IMG/VR virus record: IMGVR_UViG_3300002143_000235
Coordinates: 1 to 64,000 of that record
Length of the DNA stretch: 64,000 bases
DNA from: a virus
Strand: one strand, 5' to 3'
Shown here: positions 27,101-35,580 of the stretch, piece by piece
Numbering within the stretch: position 1 is the first letter of the stretch
Layout: each line of letters starts with the position of its first letter
Translations under genes and position numbers: made by a program
Notes under the pieces: model-generated
What the model saw: the letters and a program-made list of their open reading frames with translations, nothing else
What the model was told of the DNA's origin: nothing
The model's database searches: none

Positions 27101-28232
27101 ATGTAAGATCAACACCACCAGCCATCTCAGCTAAAGCATTACTGTATTGTGCGACAATTGTGTCATATGTAAGAGGTAATGAATAAACGTTATTATTATC
27201 CAATACAACTTCTTGATCGATTAAAATATTGTTTCCTGCAAGAAAAATCTGACATGTTACTGTCTCTGTTACAAGAGACGTATTAACAGTTATTGTACTA
27301 GTTGTTCTATCAATGGATTCAACAATATGTGTAGCAAGGTTAGTAAGTGATACTACACCATTATCTAATACTTGAATTTGATCATTAACCTTCAAAAATG
27401 AAGGAATATATGGCATATAAATTGTTTGACCATTAAAATCTGTACTACCATTACTTACCATAATATTAGATGTACGGATCTGAATATTTAACAACACACG
27501 ATCTCCAGCAATTGGTGTGAATGCACCAGGAGCAAGGAAGAATGCATCTTTTTGACGAACATTACAAACTGTATCAACCGTATAGAGTCCGTCTGCATCC
27601 GTATTACCAACTAATGATAATTTTTTATTTGGATAAAGCTTTGCTGTAATACTAGTTTCATTATAAGCTGGTTCACCAACAGTTTTTTGTACAAGTTCAA
27701 TCACGTCAAGCGGTACAATCTGTGCATTCAAGATGTTAAATGTAGGAAGTGCGTTGTCATTTGTTGTTGTCGTGTATACAAGAACACGACCAGTCTCGAC
27801 AGCCAGAATCTTGAATACTTGTGTGTTAATAATATTTGTATCAAAATCATTATTATGAAAACCATTCAAATCCGTAAAATTACACCACATTCCTTTATAA
27901 AAATCTTTCTCTATACCTGCAGCATAGATCCACTTTGTATTATAGTTTGCATCGTTGTTTACAACCTGAATATCAGTAATGGTATAGGCATTCAACGCAC
28001 CGGGTATGGTAGTCATCCCATTCGTGTTGAATGCCTGGAAGCGCTCAAGTGTTGCGCTAAATGTATTGTTGCTACCATCCAATTTTTCGAATGCGTAAAT
28101 GCCTTGTGTCTTGTATGTATCTACAGAATTCTTGTCAAAGAATATAGAAGAAGAGTGAACCAATGTCTCAGCATTGAAATCAGTATTTAACTGGTGTCCC
28201 TCTTTGTTGAAGAAGATCAAATTTTCTGTCAT
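24153..28232 (-). CDS. Giant virion structural protein (1359 aa)
   Basis: Beta-rich, Thr/Asn/Asp-rich throughout with many D-T-x-x-I-T repeats in residues ~300-650; a helical segment near 1030-1130 (R-K-R-K-E-L-I-E-I-Y-G) is followed by a C-terminal domain containing E-Y-K-I-R-T-F-Q and W-H-S-G-Y-G-C. Size and composition fit a baseplate wedge or tail-fibre-network protein, but no T4 gene is recognised. A putative late promoter lies just upstream (28236-28246). Confidence 0.65.
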   Translation of the reverse strand: MTENLIFFNKEGHQLNTDFNAETLVHSSSIFFDKNSVDTYKTQGIYAFEKLDGSNNTFSATLERFQAFNTNGMTTIPGALNAYTITDIQVVNNDANYNTKWIYAAGIEKDFYKGMWCNFTDLNGFHNNDFDTNIINTQVFKILAVETGRVLVYTTTTNDNALPTFNILNAQIVPLDVIELVQKTVGEPAYNETSITAKLYPNKKLSLVGNTDADGLYTVDTVCNVRQKDAFFLAPGAFTPIAGDRVLLNIQIRTSNIMVSNGSTDFNGQTIYMPYIPSFLKVNDQIQVLDNGVVSLTNLATHIVESIDRTTSTITVNTSLVTETVTCQIFLAGNNILIDQEVVLDNNNVYSLPLTYDTIVAQYSNALAEMAGGVDLTYNVDTDTLEITTEFTDSYIVVNFSSISNTEVVTPLIVTTQTYDVYPISVKESLDIYHEYTEHSSVYQRSIVFSVIDPSGLAIIINGRNYYTPFTTDVATTLAAFVAGYTVELSKIGIDILNTTTNIVNDTIRITAAYPNVPIIITLVNTDATNCVTRYMDTNINNIKSQLIITIDGIQYATPFNTDDDQTVADWVTTHGPILDSLNIIVVNVPATSIIQIDVRDPEKRLDISYNLGYLPKMGDVAVYETLYSTVNNGGVVAGNEIICAPGLYDFSSYYSVGQKLSINGAFMNIQNRSYNVVAITDQRISLSYQGSFWNQALAFAINIVSDYFIRYPRMGTTDLAERAKFRWTWYNTQINDFFLYDFSGSQLVPAFPYFPAYNGPIPLCGLDGEIQLQLNFTPNTDITQISNPLVQQTIFDTLSYTIPFTDEAFDGDIEPDPMQVFIGYRAGFEGWNKARLHLELVEDIKFTLLTDVNLIDDLWVFNENYVELQSLSIPIDLRLLGFRTGQDVVFTAKDMDADGQQLGILKNAGLKFTISDVQTNRLYFTVNVTNETSVCVVPKNTMPFVDINGDPIMLNRRLEVSVSVLPKVVSYFDVYGESEDEDERHRINLDNRNLNILKMQDFFIFREADIKEEGVDWILLNRKRKELIEIYGELFNSLSSYKSVIQAINFFGYNDLTFTEYFQNIDPENKKFGQLFNLELLNLLNKDVAGYTYSNVGYETLRNAGYRKTNLFSLNYRITDEDGNFVDAYSLDEVKVKLLGLKRWLTENIIPIGTKITDINGKYQMRNDFIIQHDTYMTKNYRVEEYADSIDFDVSGYLQPVTEGSNNYDIRVEFTSAAPQNWYEYKIRTFQLEQWTNISYLVDSYVFYNNAIWVSNLITQHTQVPGLSSVWEKTSIDRLPNVQIIRDYKTVLDQVGFTVNELVDPYFVVEVYWHSGYGCTRKAIKSYSLPITIQPQLNIYPVNLSVFDYNFNFDYNQL

Positions 28233-28235
28233 GAA

Positions 28236-28246
28236 TTATATATTGA
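28236..28246 (-). promoter_or_regulatory. Putative late promoter (TCAATATATAA)
   Basis: The minus strand reads TCAATATATAA only 3 bases upstream of ATG 28232, closer than usual. Confidence 0.4.
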
Positions 28247-28304
28247 AAAGACTTCAATTTGTCTGAATGTTCAAACAATTATAAAACAAGGATGTAAAAG
28301 AAGT

Positions 28305-28856
28305 ATGACAAATTCAAAACAAAATAAACAAACAATACATGTAAATCTGTTTGCAGGACCAGGAACGGGTAAAAGCACAACGGCAGCAGGCGTCTTTTCA
28401 AAATTAAAGCAGCAGGATATTGACTGCGAATTGATATCTGAATACGCAAAACAGTTGGTATGGGAAGAATCATTTCCTAAGATGTCTAATCAAATTTATA
28501 TTTTTGGTAAACAGCACAAAAGACATCATATTCTTGATGGTAAGGTTGATGTTGTTATCACTGATTCACCATTTCCTTTGGGACTTATATATGATGAAGG
28601 TAGAACTGAATTTCTAAAAGAGTTATGTATGTCAGAATATAACAAACTCAACAATATAAGCATCTTCATCAGTCGTAAGAAAAAGTACAATCCTAATGGG
28701 CGCATGCAAACACTTGATCAAGCAATTGAAAAAGACAACGAAGTTCGTTCATTCTTAGAAGAGAATGGTATACACTATATAACACTAGACGGCGACGAAA
28801 CATTGATCGATCAGGTCGTTACATTGGTGAACAATGCCCTTAAAAATAGGAAATAA
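28305..28856 (+). CDS. P-loop ATPase/kinase (NadR/AAA_28-like)
   Basis: 184 aa from the ATG at 28305 (MTNSKQNKQT); the longer frame from 28194 would overlap the divergent giant gene. Walker A is G-P-G-T-G-K-S-T-T. The layout of A-G-V-F-x-x-L, E-Y-A-K-Q-L and I-T-D-S-P-F-P-L-G is that of AAA_28 / nicotinamide-riboside-kinase-like proteins. It probably phosphorylates a nucleoside or nucleotide. Four bases upstream of the next gene. Confidence 0.65.
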   Translation: MTNSKQNKQTIHVNLFAGPGTGKSTTAAGVFSKLKQQDIDCELISEYAKQLVWEESFPKMSNQIYIFGKQHKRHHILDGKVDVVITDSPFPLGLIYDEGRTEFLKELCMSEYNKLNNISIFISRKKKYNPNGRMQTLDQAIEKDNEVRSFLEENGIHYITLDGDETLIDQVVTLVNNALKNRK

Positions 28857-28861
28857 TCCAC

Positions 28862-29668
28862 ATGACTATAAACACAATAGAAAGCGTTCGTAAAAAACTT
28901 AAGCATTTCGATGACGATAAATTTGTATTCGATCCTGAAGCACACGTTTATACATATGATGGTAAAATTATGTATGGAACAACATCGCTTCTGGATAAAC
29001 GCTTTATAAAACAATTTGATTCAGATTACTGGTCTAAAAAGAAAGCAGCTGAACGCGGTGTTGATCAAAGTGTTGTTCTTGGTGAATGGGACGCAAAACG
29101 TGACCGTTCATGTGATCTTGGTCACATGGTCCATGATTATATTGAAAACTTTTACGAACTCAATTCAACTCAACTTCCACCAGATGAAGAAGCTGTTGAA
29201 CGTATCGAAAAGTGGCATGCAATCTATGAAAGTAGATTGAATCAACTTGAATCAATTGGATCTGAAATCCGTGTCTTCTCAAAGAAATGGAACATTGCAG
29301 GGATGATCGATAAGCTTTATCTTTTTCAGAATGCAATAATCATTGGTGACTGGAAGACAAATAAGCAGATCAAGACTGATAAAGATTTTGCGTTTGATAA
29401 GTTGCTGTCACCATTCGATAAGTATAAAGCAAACGAGATTAACAAGTATTCATTACAACTTTCTATCTATGCACTAATTCTTGAAGAGGCTGACATAAAT
29501 GTTGAATATTTCTTCATCTGTCACATACCATCTAAGGGTGATGCACAGATTTACAAGCTTAAAGATTTCAGATCAGAACTGAGAACTTACTTCAATCACC
29601 AATTGATTGTTGAAAATATTGATTTTGACGTAGCAAAAAATCCAGATAAAATGGACATTATTTGGTAA
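28862..29668 (+). CDS. PD-(D/E)XK superfamily nuclease
   Basis: 268 aa. The core motifs are in order: G-M-I-D-K-L, then I-I-G-D-W-K-T-N-K (the D-x-K pair) and the downstream Y-S-L-Q-L-S-I-Y-A-L helix typical of RecB/Cas4-type nucleases. Likely a DNA exonuclease in recombination or host-DNA turnover. No iron-sulfur cysteine set is seen, so it is not a full Cas4. Confidence 0.75.
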   Translation: MTINTIESVRKKLKHFDDDKFVFDPEAHVYTYDGKIMYGTTSLLDKRFIKQFDSDYWSKKKAAERGVDQSVVLGEWDAKRDRSCDLGHMVHDYIENFYELNSTQLPPDEEAVERIEKWHAIYESRLNQLESIGSEIRVFSKKWNIAGMIDKLYLFQNAIIIGDWKTNKQIKTDKDFAFDKLLSPFDKYKANEINKYSLQLSIYALILEEADINVEYFFICHIPSKGDAQIYKLKDFRSELRTYFNHQLIVENIDFDVAKNPDKMDIIW

Positions 29669-29676
29669 TTATTTCG

Positions 29677-29684
29677 TATATTTG
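29677..29684 (+). promoter_or_regulatory. -7 box (TATATTTG)
   Basis: Exact TAnnTTTG 17 bases before the ATG at 29702, in the 33-base gap after the nuclease gene. Confidence 0.5.
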
Positions 29685-29701
29685 TATTAAATATCAAAGA
29701 A

Positions 29702-30301
29702 ATGAGTAAAGCAATAATTATTGAAGGCTCACGAAACGTAGGTAAAACACATCTACTCAAATCGTTGGATCTTCCAAATAACACATATAAATTTCCATTT
29801 GCATCGTACTTCAACGATTGCTTTAAGAATGATTTTGAGGGAGACTGGACGACTGTAAATGGACGACCAGAACTTTCATATTTTTCATTAGCATCTGACA
29901 TTGCCGTTCTTGATTTTATTAAACAAGGTCATATCACACACGACATCTTACTAGATCGTAATTTCTTATCTACACTAGTATTTGGAATTCTTACAACACG
30001 AATTACGTATGAACAAGCGTTAAATCAATTACAATGGATAATGAATAACTATGGTGATATTATAAATATCATCTGTATTCGTTCAAATTCTAGTGATAAA
30101 GATTCACGTGATAAAGATTCATGGGAAGTATACAATAAAGAGGAAACAGATCGTTTGTATAACACATTACTTTATGAATGTGATAAATGTAATCATGCAT
30201 CATTTTTTGCAAATGATTATAGCACACAAGCAATGAGTGAAGATTCACTTATTAAATTTAAACAAAAGATTATGTCACTTATGACAGATCTTCCACGATA
30301 A
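29702..30301 (+). CDS. P-loop nucleotide kinase-like protein
   Basis: 199 aa. Walker A G-S-R-N-V-G-K-T at residue 9, with a dNMP-kinase-like layout (D-R-N-F-L-S-T near 82 matches the D-R-x-x-x-S lid region of thymidylate kinases; K-E-E-T-D-R-L-Y late). It likely phosphorylates deoxynucleotides. Has its own early-type promoter and is followed by a structured intergenic RNA. Confidence 0.65.
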   Translation: MSKAIIIEGSRNVGKTHLLKSLDLPNNTYKFPFASYFNDCFKNDFEGDWTTVNGRPELSYFSLASDIAVLDFIKQGHITHDILLDRNFLSTLVFGILTTRITYEQALNQLQWIMNNYGDIINIICIRSNSSDKDSRDKDSWEVYNKEETDRLYNTLLYECDKCNHASFFANDYSTQAMSEDSLIKFKQKIMSLMTDLPR

Positions 30302-30402
30302 TTACTAGTTGGGCATGTCACAGTGAGTGTTTAGATGGGTTTGAATCCCAGCTTGTCCTTAAAGTGTAAAATAGGAAACTTTTTACTGCTAGTATTTTTT
30401 TT
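30301..30402 (+). ncRNA. tRNA-like structured RNA with terminator-like tail
   Basis: The 121-base gap between two plus-strand genes contains: an outer stem TACTAG (30303-30308) / CTAGTA (30389-30394); a T-arm-like hairpin TGGG-TTTGAAT-CCCA; an acceptor-like pairing GGGCATG / CTTGTCC (6 of 7); a short CAC-AGTGA-GTG hairpin; and GTAAAA/TTTTAC before a run of eight T. It has no room for a full cloverleaf (about 50 bases between the acceptor arms). It could be a tRNA relic, a tRNA mimic or a regulatory RNA. Confidence 0.45.
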
Positions 30403-30422
30403 AATTAATAAACAGATAAACT

Positions 30423-30962
30423 ATGTCAGCAATTACACAAGATTTTATGTTTGAGACAGACGACTTAAACGATTTTTTACATGTTGCCAAAATGATGTTA
30501 CCAGTTTTATTTCATGCTGGTAATAATGAAAATCTACAATACCATAACATGTATTATGATAAATCTGAAAAACCACGTTATTGGTTTATGTTACCAGATG
30601 CTACAGGTAAAAAAGTACCAAAACGTAAATATGTATTATGTCTTACACATCATTTGTCAAAACCGTCCTCACCAAATGAAAATATTGTACCAATGGTATT
30701 CAAATTGAATGATGATGCAGTTATTCCATGGGATAGAAAATTGAAGTGGAAAAAATCAAGTTATAAACCACTACTTGAAGCAATTCGTGAATCTATTAGT
30801 ATTGATGAATCAAATTTTCGAAAAGAATTTCCAATAAATGGTTGGATTAAAGATGAATGTGAATATGATGGTTCATCAGGAATGAATTATAAAATGGAAT
30901 GGAAAGACTGTACACCTGAATCATTATACATCTCATTAGGTTATACTTATTATAGTAAATAA
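30423..30962 (+). CDS. Hypothetical protein (179 aa)
   Basis: Unrecognised. Alpha/beta with a W-F-M-L-P-D segment, a basic K-V-P-K-R-K patch and an aromatic C terminus. The stop overlaps the next ATG. Confidence 0.55.
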   Translation: MSAITQDFMFETDDLNDFLHVAKMMLPVLFHAGNNENLQYHNMYYDKSEKPRYWFMLPDATGKKVPKRKYVLCLTHHLSKPSSPNENIVPMVFKLNDDAVIPWDRKLKWKKSSYKPLLEAIRESISIDESNFRKEFPINGWIKDECEYDGSSGMNYKMEWKDCTPESLYISLGYTYYSK

Positions 30963-31192
30963 TGTTAACAAGCAAATTCTTAAAGCAATACATACTTCAA
31001 CATGAAGCATTGAAACTAATGACCAATTTCAAACGTACTCATGGTCTTACTTTACATGATAAAATATTGATGAAGAATGTAAATAGATATTTAAATAAAT
31101 TACAAAATTTAAATACTACACCTGATGTAGGTGACGTTGTAATTGATAAGAAAAATATTGAAATCTACAGACGGCGTTATACGTTAAAATAA
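30962..31192 (+). CDS. Small basic protein (76 aa)
   Basis: Lys/Arg-rich and helical, unrecognised. Overlaps the end of the opposing gene at 31177 by 16 bases (convergent). Confidence 0.5.
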   Translation: MLTSKFLKQYILQHEALKLMTNFKRTHGLTLHDKILMKNVNRYLNKLQNLNTTPDVGDVVIDKKNIEIYRRRYTLK

Positions 31193-31500
31193 CGGAATCC
31201 TTGAAATCCCTTCATTGGAACTGGAACAATTCTATGTAATTGTCCAGTTCTTTCAATGAATTTTCCTATCCACTGTTGTCCAGTAGTAGAGCATGTGAAA
31301 GTTTTTTCACTCTTTCCTGATACAATGTGGTATCCGATTACATTTCCATTGTAACAAATATAACATTTTGAACCAGTATTAACATCTGGAAAATTTGCTA
31401 CTTTAAAATTAAGTATAGCACCTTGTTCAGCAGCATCTAATTCTTTTTGATACTCTTCCCATTTTATTGATTTAGGAATAGTTATAATAATATCTCTCAT
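31177..31500 (-). CDS. PUA-like-fold small protein (107 aa)
   Basis: The order K-V-A-N-F-P, G-S-K-C-Y-I-C-Y-N-G, V-I-G-Y-H-I-V-S-G and G-F-R-Y-F resembles small EVE/ASCH/PUA-like domains common in phages, which bind modified bases in RNA or DNA. The fold call rests on pattern only. Single gene behind a TATAAT-like upstream region. Confidence 0.4.
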   Translation of the reverse strand: MRDIIITIPKSIKWEEYQKELDAAEQGAILNFKVANFPDVNTGSKCYICYNGNVIGYHIVSGKSEKTFTCSTTGQQWIGKFIERTGQLHRIVPVPMKGFQGFRYFNV

Positions 31501-31532
31501 ATTTTTGTATTATAATTTATTAATAAATGATA

Positions 31533-32135
31533 TTAATACCAAGGTTTGTTAGTTTTGACAGCTGAAAAATTATAATTAAAATTATTACCAACATCACCTT
31601 TCTTTATGATGTTAACTACTGCACCTTTTTTGTAATAATTTGGAATATCTTCATTTATATCCATTGTATCAAGTTTAGCAATTATTTCATTTGCACGTTT
31701 CTTAGAAATACGAAGAAATTGAATCATTCTTTCTTTAAACTCATTTACATTTTTATAAGTCTCTTCAAATCCCATTGATTGTCTTGAACCAATTTCTTCA
31801 CTGTGTTTAATAAATATGTAGTACACAGGATCGATATATTTTTCTTTCACTCTTACATGTACCCATTCGTCCACAATATCAACATTAACATCGTATATAG
31901 GCCATTTTAATTTGATCTCTTTAGCTACTTTGTATGCATCATCAATATCTTCTTGACCAGGTGTTTCATCTCCACTGTGTTCACGTGTTGTAAACATAAT
32001 TTCATTGTCATCAGAATTACCATCATTATAATATAATGTGGTACCTATATAGTTTTCCATAAAATCTATAATTTGTTGAAAGTCTGAACTACGTGATTCA
32101 TTTATTTTTTTCCATTCGTTAATTGTTGTTATCAT
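31533..32135 (-). CDS. Leader-bearing protein (200 aa)
   Basis: The leader MITTINEWKKINESR predicts a cut after I-N-E before S, a near-perfect capsid-targeting layout. The mature part is acidic alpha/beta, unrecognised. It ends the five-gene minus-strand leader cluster; its ATG overlaps the stop of the gene before it. Confidence 0.7.
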   Translation of the reverse strand: MITTINEWKKINESRSSDFQQIIDFMENYIGTTLYYNDGNSDDNEIMFTTREHSGDETPGQEDIDDAYKVAKEIKLKWPIYDVNVDIVDEWVHVRVKEKYIDPVYYIFIKHSEEIGSRQSMGFEETYKNVNEFKERMIQFLRISKKRANEIIAKLDTMDINEDIPNYYKKGAVVNIIKKGDVGNNFNYNFSAVKTNKPWY

Positions 32136-32755
32136 AGTAGTGGTTTTGAATTGTTTCCTATTTCTGATCCATCTGAAGTTCTTCCAGCGTTGATCTCTTG
32201 AGCTGTCACCAGCTTTATTTTTGAATCTGGTTGATCAAGTAAATCCATAATAATAGCTTGTTTTTCAGGTGTAAATGATACATCATAAATTTCAAAATAC
32301 CTGTAACTTTCTACATTATTGAATACACCCTTATCAAATATAACAGTTTTGTATGTCGCTGTAAAATCAGATACCCCAAGTGCATCAAAGATGTGTTCTT
32401 CTTCAACTAATTCTTCCATCAATTCGCGATCGATACTTGTTTCACGACCTTGTTTCATATTGAACCATTCAAGGTATTCATTAAGATTACTTTCTGGCAT
32501 CCAAAATCTAAGATCTGGTGTCTCCCGTTCGAATTCACAACCTAATCCTTGTAGAAAAGATAATGCTTCCGTATGGTACTCTGTAGCACCACCAAATGGA
32601 GTATAGATAGTATTTCCCTTAGCTGCTGAACTATGATTGACACATAACAAGTATTTACCATCTATGACGATACGAGCCAAAGCAGAACAACTCACTCTGA
32701 TTTTTTGATCAGTTGATTCGTATATTTTACGCCATTGGTTTATTGTTGTTATCAT
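32132..32755 (-). CDS. Leader-bearing Nudix-fold protein, similar to SMODS-associated Nudix
   Basis: 207 aa. The leader MITTINQWRKIYEST predicts a cut after I-Y-E. The mature part begins A-L-A-R-I-V-I-D-G-K-Y-L-L-C-V-N, then T-P-F-G-G, D-L-R-F-W-M-P, W-F and R-E-T-x4-R-E-L-M-E-E-L. A long insertion separates G-G from R-E-x-x-E-E. This layout recalls the Nudix domain associated with SMODS nucleotidyltransferases in bacterial immunity; that link is by memory of the pattern and needs a profile search. Confidence 0.6.
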   Translation of the reverse strand: MITTINQWRKIYESTDQKIRVSCSALARIVIDGKYLLCVNHSSAAKGNTIYTPFGGATEYHTEALSFLQGLGCEFERETPDLRFWMPESNLNEYLEWFNMKQGRETSIDRELMEELVEEEHIFDALGVSDFTATYKTVIFDKGVFNNVESYRYFEIYDVSFTPEKQAIIMDLLDQPDSKIKLVTAQEINAGRTSDGSEIGNNSKPLL

Positions 32756-33351
32756 TATTCAAAGTTAACAATTTTATATACATTATTTGGTAAATATGTT
32801 TTAAGATATTCTTGATTACTTTTAGATGTAGTTATTTTAACTATTTTTTTTACAATATTAGTTATATCACCAGATGTTGAGCGAAACTCTTTTTCATGAC
32901 TAAGATTTTCACCGGGCATACTATCATCATATTCATAAATAAGAGGTAAATCTTTAATATCAAACATTAATCTAACATCTATTTCTTGACCATCGTCAAA
33001 TTGTTTAAATACCCATAAGTCACTATCAACAGTAAAAGATATTGCATTATTAAACTGTTTTAATGTATTTGAATTAATAATTTCAATTAAATGTTTTATA
33101 GTAGTAAAATGATAAACGAATTGTATTGCTGATATTTCACCACCAGCCCACTCATATTCCTTCGAATCACCGTCTAAAATCACAAAATAAATTAGATCGT
33201 CTCCATCATTATTAATTTTTGATATTCGTGCATTATGATAATCACCATTCCAATCATGGACATAAACTGGTTGATTGATTGTAAATATTGGTTTTGTTTT
33301 ATATGAAATACTTTCGTTAAATTGTTTCCATTCATTAATTGTTGTTATCAT
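32755..33351 (-). CDS. Leader-bearing protein (198 aa)
   Basis: The leader MITTINEWKQFNESI predicts a cut after F-N-E. Residues ~25-75 look like a small beta-barrel (V-Y-V-H-D-W-N-G, Y-F-V-I-L-D-G), and 80-150 resemble a short domain starting F-V-Y-H-F-T-T-I-K-H-L, as in small phage ART-like or DUF4433-like folds. The call is too weak to name. Confidence 0.6.
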   Translation of the reverse strand: MITTINEWKQFNESISYKTKPIFTINQPVYVHDWNGDYHNARISKINNDGDDLIYFVILDGDSKEYEWAGGEISAIQFVYHFTTIKHLIEIINSNTLKQFNNAISFTVDSDLWVFKQFDDGQEIDVRLMFDIKDLPLIYEYDDSMPGENLSHEKEFRSTSGDITNIVKKIVKITTSKSNQEYLKTYLPNNVYKIVNFE

Positions 33352-34211
33352 ATCTTGTCAGGTGGGCATTCTATCCATTCATTACCTGTCCATTTAAACC
33401 AACCTGGTTCATTAGGACAGCCAACTTCATTTTCTATTTCTACTGATATTTTATCAGATTGTTTATAATCAATTGCAACAGCGTCTTTCATAAAGTATTC
33501 TAAGTCTTCAGAAAACGGATTTGCATCACCCAAACAAACAAATATTTTTATTTGATCTGGATTATAAAATACATCACCGTATTCACCATTACAAATAATA
33601 GCGATGGCTGTTGCATATCTTTGCAATTTATCATTATCAATAACATCATTTTGAACAGAAACAAAATGTATTGTTTCTGTTACAGATCTATCTGACATTA
33701 AACTTAATGGCTGATCAGTTGGAGAAAAATATCCTAATTGTTTTTCTATTTCAATACGTCCTGAATCTTTATCATTTAAAAAATTAGGACAATATCCGTC
33801 TTCAAGTTCTAAAACACGCTTTTGAACATACGACATTATTGTAATATATTCTTCACCATTATCATGAAGAAAATCATCTTGAGGTACATTTTCAAGGTTT
33901 TCTTCTAAAAGTGTTTTTACATGATTAAGAACCTCATTCCATAAACGAAAACCTTTTTGCATACAAACAAGGGCCATTGTAATACAAAATTGATTATGCC
34001 AAAATTTTGAACCGTGCCATGAATTATCAACATTGTTAAAATAACCTTGAAGTTTATCATTTACAAAATTATCAATAGCTGGTGTTAATTCAGCTCCAAA
34101 AGTATCAGCAATAGAATCATCATAATACTGACTCGGCCAATATGACATTGATCCTTCTTTAATTAAATTATTCTTGTTATGAATGCGCCATTCATTAATT
34201 GTCGTTATCAT
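33348..34211 (-). CDS. Leader-bearing protein (287 aa)
   Basis: The leader MITTINEWRIHNKNN lacks the usual Glu at the cut; L-I-K-E-G (residues 16-20) is the likely I-x-E-G site. A helical N-terminal domain is followed by a C-terminal ~70 residues ending G-W-F-K-W-T-G-N-E-W. Unrecognised. Confidence 0.6.
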   Translation of the reverse strand: MITTINEWRIHNKNNLIKEGSMSYWPSQYYDDSIADTFGAELTPAIDNFVNDKLQGYFNNVDNSWHGSKFWHNQFCITMALVCMQKGFRLWNEVLNHVKTLLEENLENVPQDDFLHDNGEEYITIMSYVQKRVLELEDGYCPNFLNDKDSGRIEIEKQLGYFSPTDQPLSLMSDRSVTETIHFVSVQNDVIDNDKLQRYATAIAIICNGEYGDVFYNPDQIKIFVCLGDANPFSEDLEYFMKDAVAIDYKQSDKISVEIENEVGCPNEPGWFKWTGNEWIECPPDKI

Positions 34212-34729
34212 AAAGTATAAAGTTTACTTTCTATCTCTGGAAATTCACCAGGAAATAATTCAAAATGACGTTCGTATGACCCATCGATTCTAATGGGTTT
34301 ATCCATTACTAAAAATTTTCCATCACCAAAATCATCACCTATCTGACCTTTGATATATTGATTGTCAGATACTTTATAATAAATAATATCATTTAATTTT
34401 AACGATGATAAATCTGTAACTAATTTATAAGCTGCTTCAACTGGTGCACTATTGTTTAGAACATCTAATGCTTTTTTAATAGCCCCAGGATTAAGAATAT
34501 TTACTTGATTATTTTCATCTTTTACTGCAAGGTACGTACCAGTAGGAATGTGATATCCCATAGGATTGTGTGGAACTTGTACATTAAATTTTTTATATAA
34601 ATCAAGTCGTTCGCCGTAACCCAAAATGGTTACCACACCGCGATTATAGAGATCAAGCTTTTTACCGATAAGCTTATCGTAATGTGCATTTTCATTGTGT
34701 TGCATCCACTCATTAATTGTTGTTATCAT
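34208..34729 (-). CDS. Leader-bearing protein (173 aa)
   Basis: The start is at 34729 (MITTINEWMQHNENA), not the longer frame, because this ATG overlaps the upstream stop (ATGA) and restores the leader. The mature part has K-K-L-D-L-Y-N-R-G-V-V-T-I-L-G and two short barrel-like repeats. Unrecognised. Confidence 0.6.
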   Translation of the reverse strand: MITTINEWMQHNENAHYDKLIGKKLDLYNRGVVTILGYGERLDLYKKFNVQVPHNPMGYHIPTGTYLAVKDENNQVNILNPGAIKKALDVLNNSAPVEAAYKLVTDLSSLKLNDIIYYKVSDNQYIKGQIGDDFGDGKFLVMDKPIRIDGSYERHFELFPGEFPEIESKLYTL

Positions 34730-35574
34730 ATCTTTATCATGTACCAATTGAACCAGTAATATACTGGTTTTTTTATATAAATTGTTTTTTCTTTGTAGAT
34801 AGCTTTGATTCTATTTTCATCACTATGAATAACATCAATTGCATCACCCTCTAATATCCTTATGTACTGACCAAGTTCAGTCTGTACAATAATTTCATGT
34901 GCTACAGATCTGTATACACCAGGTTTCACCTTAAACCAATCCTTTATGTGTGACCAGACACGTCCTACAACACGTATTTGAGATTCTTTGTCAAAGCTTT
35001 TCATGTCTGGTGTAACAAACTGTGGTCTATCACCTAGTTCACTATCATTACCAACATTTAAGAATTTACCCCATATTTCATCTTCCATATCGTTTAATTT
35101 GAAACGGATATAGATATTTAAACCAAGTCCATGTGAGCATGGAACCATTTGCATAATACGCAGTCCAGAAATAGTTATTACATCCTGGTCATTCAATGTT
35201 TTCATGTTAAGATAAGCAGCAATACCATTCGGAAACATCTGCTTAATTACCATAGTTGCATTGTGGTAATTTTGTATTGTACTTTTTTTAGAACCTGTTG
35301 GATGAGCACCAAACCGTGCACTCCACGTACTCATTGGATTATTATTAAAATAAATTGCTGCTGGTACTAAACGGTCAGATTTTATATCTGTGTCACCTTG
35401 TTGAATTTTTTTTGATGATTTAGGATTTGGACAAGAATCATCACGCATCCAATCAGGAAGTTCATAATTTGGATCAAAACAAATATCTGTAAAATCAACA
35501 CTATTTGACGTACTACCGTCAAGATAAGGATTAAAATTTTCTAAAACTTGTTTTTTTGTTTGTAAGTACTTCAT
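34726..35574 (-). CDS. Hypothetical protein heading the five-gene leader cluster (282 aa)
   Basis: Unrecognised; no standard leader (MKYLQTKKQVLENFN has a loose L-E-N). Beta-rich C terminus with E-L-G-Q-Y-I-R-I-L-E-G-D-A-I. First gene behind a late promoter box 7-16 bases upstream; the five leader genes downstream overlap stop-to-start. Confidence 0.55.
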   Translation of the reverse strand: MKYLQTKKQVLENFNPYLDGSTSNSVDFTDICFDPNYELPDWMRDDSCPNPKSSKKIQQGDTDIKSDRLVPAAIYFNNNPMSTWSARFGAHPTGSKKSTIQNYHNATMVIKQMFPNGIAAYLNMKTLNDQDVITISGLRIMQMVPCSHGLGLNIYIRFKLNDMEDEIWGKFLNVGNDSELGDRPQFVTPDMKSFDKESQIRVVGRVWSHIKDWFKVKPGVYRSVAHEIIVQTELGQYIRILEGDAIDVIHSDENRIKAIYKEKTIYIKKPVYYWFNWYMIKI

Positions 35575-35580
35575 GTCAAT

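Noticed and set aside
27687-28190. 167-aa ORF opposite the giant virion gene
   Set aside because: Cys-rich translation without motif; the minus-strand gene has consistent composition and a full-length frame.
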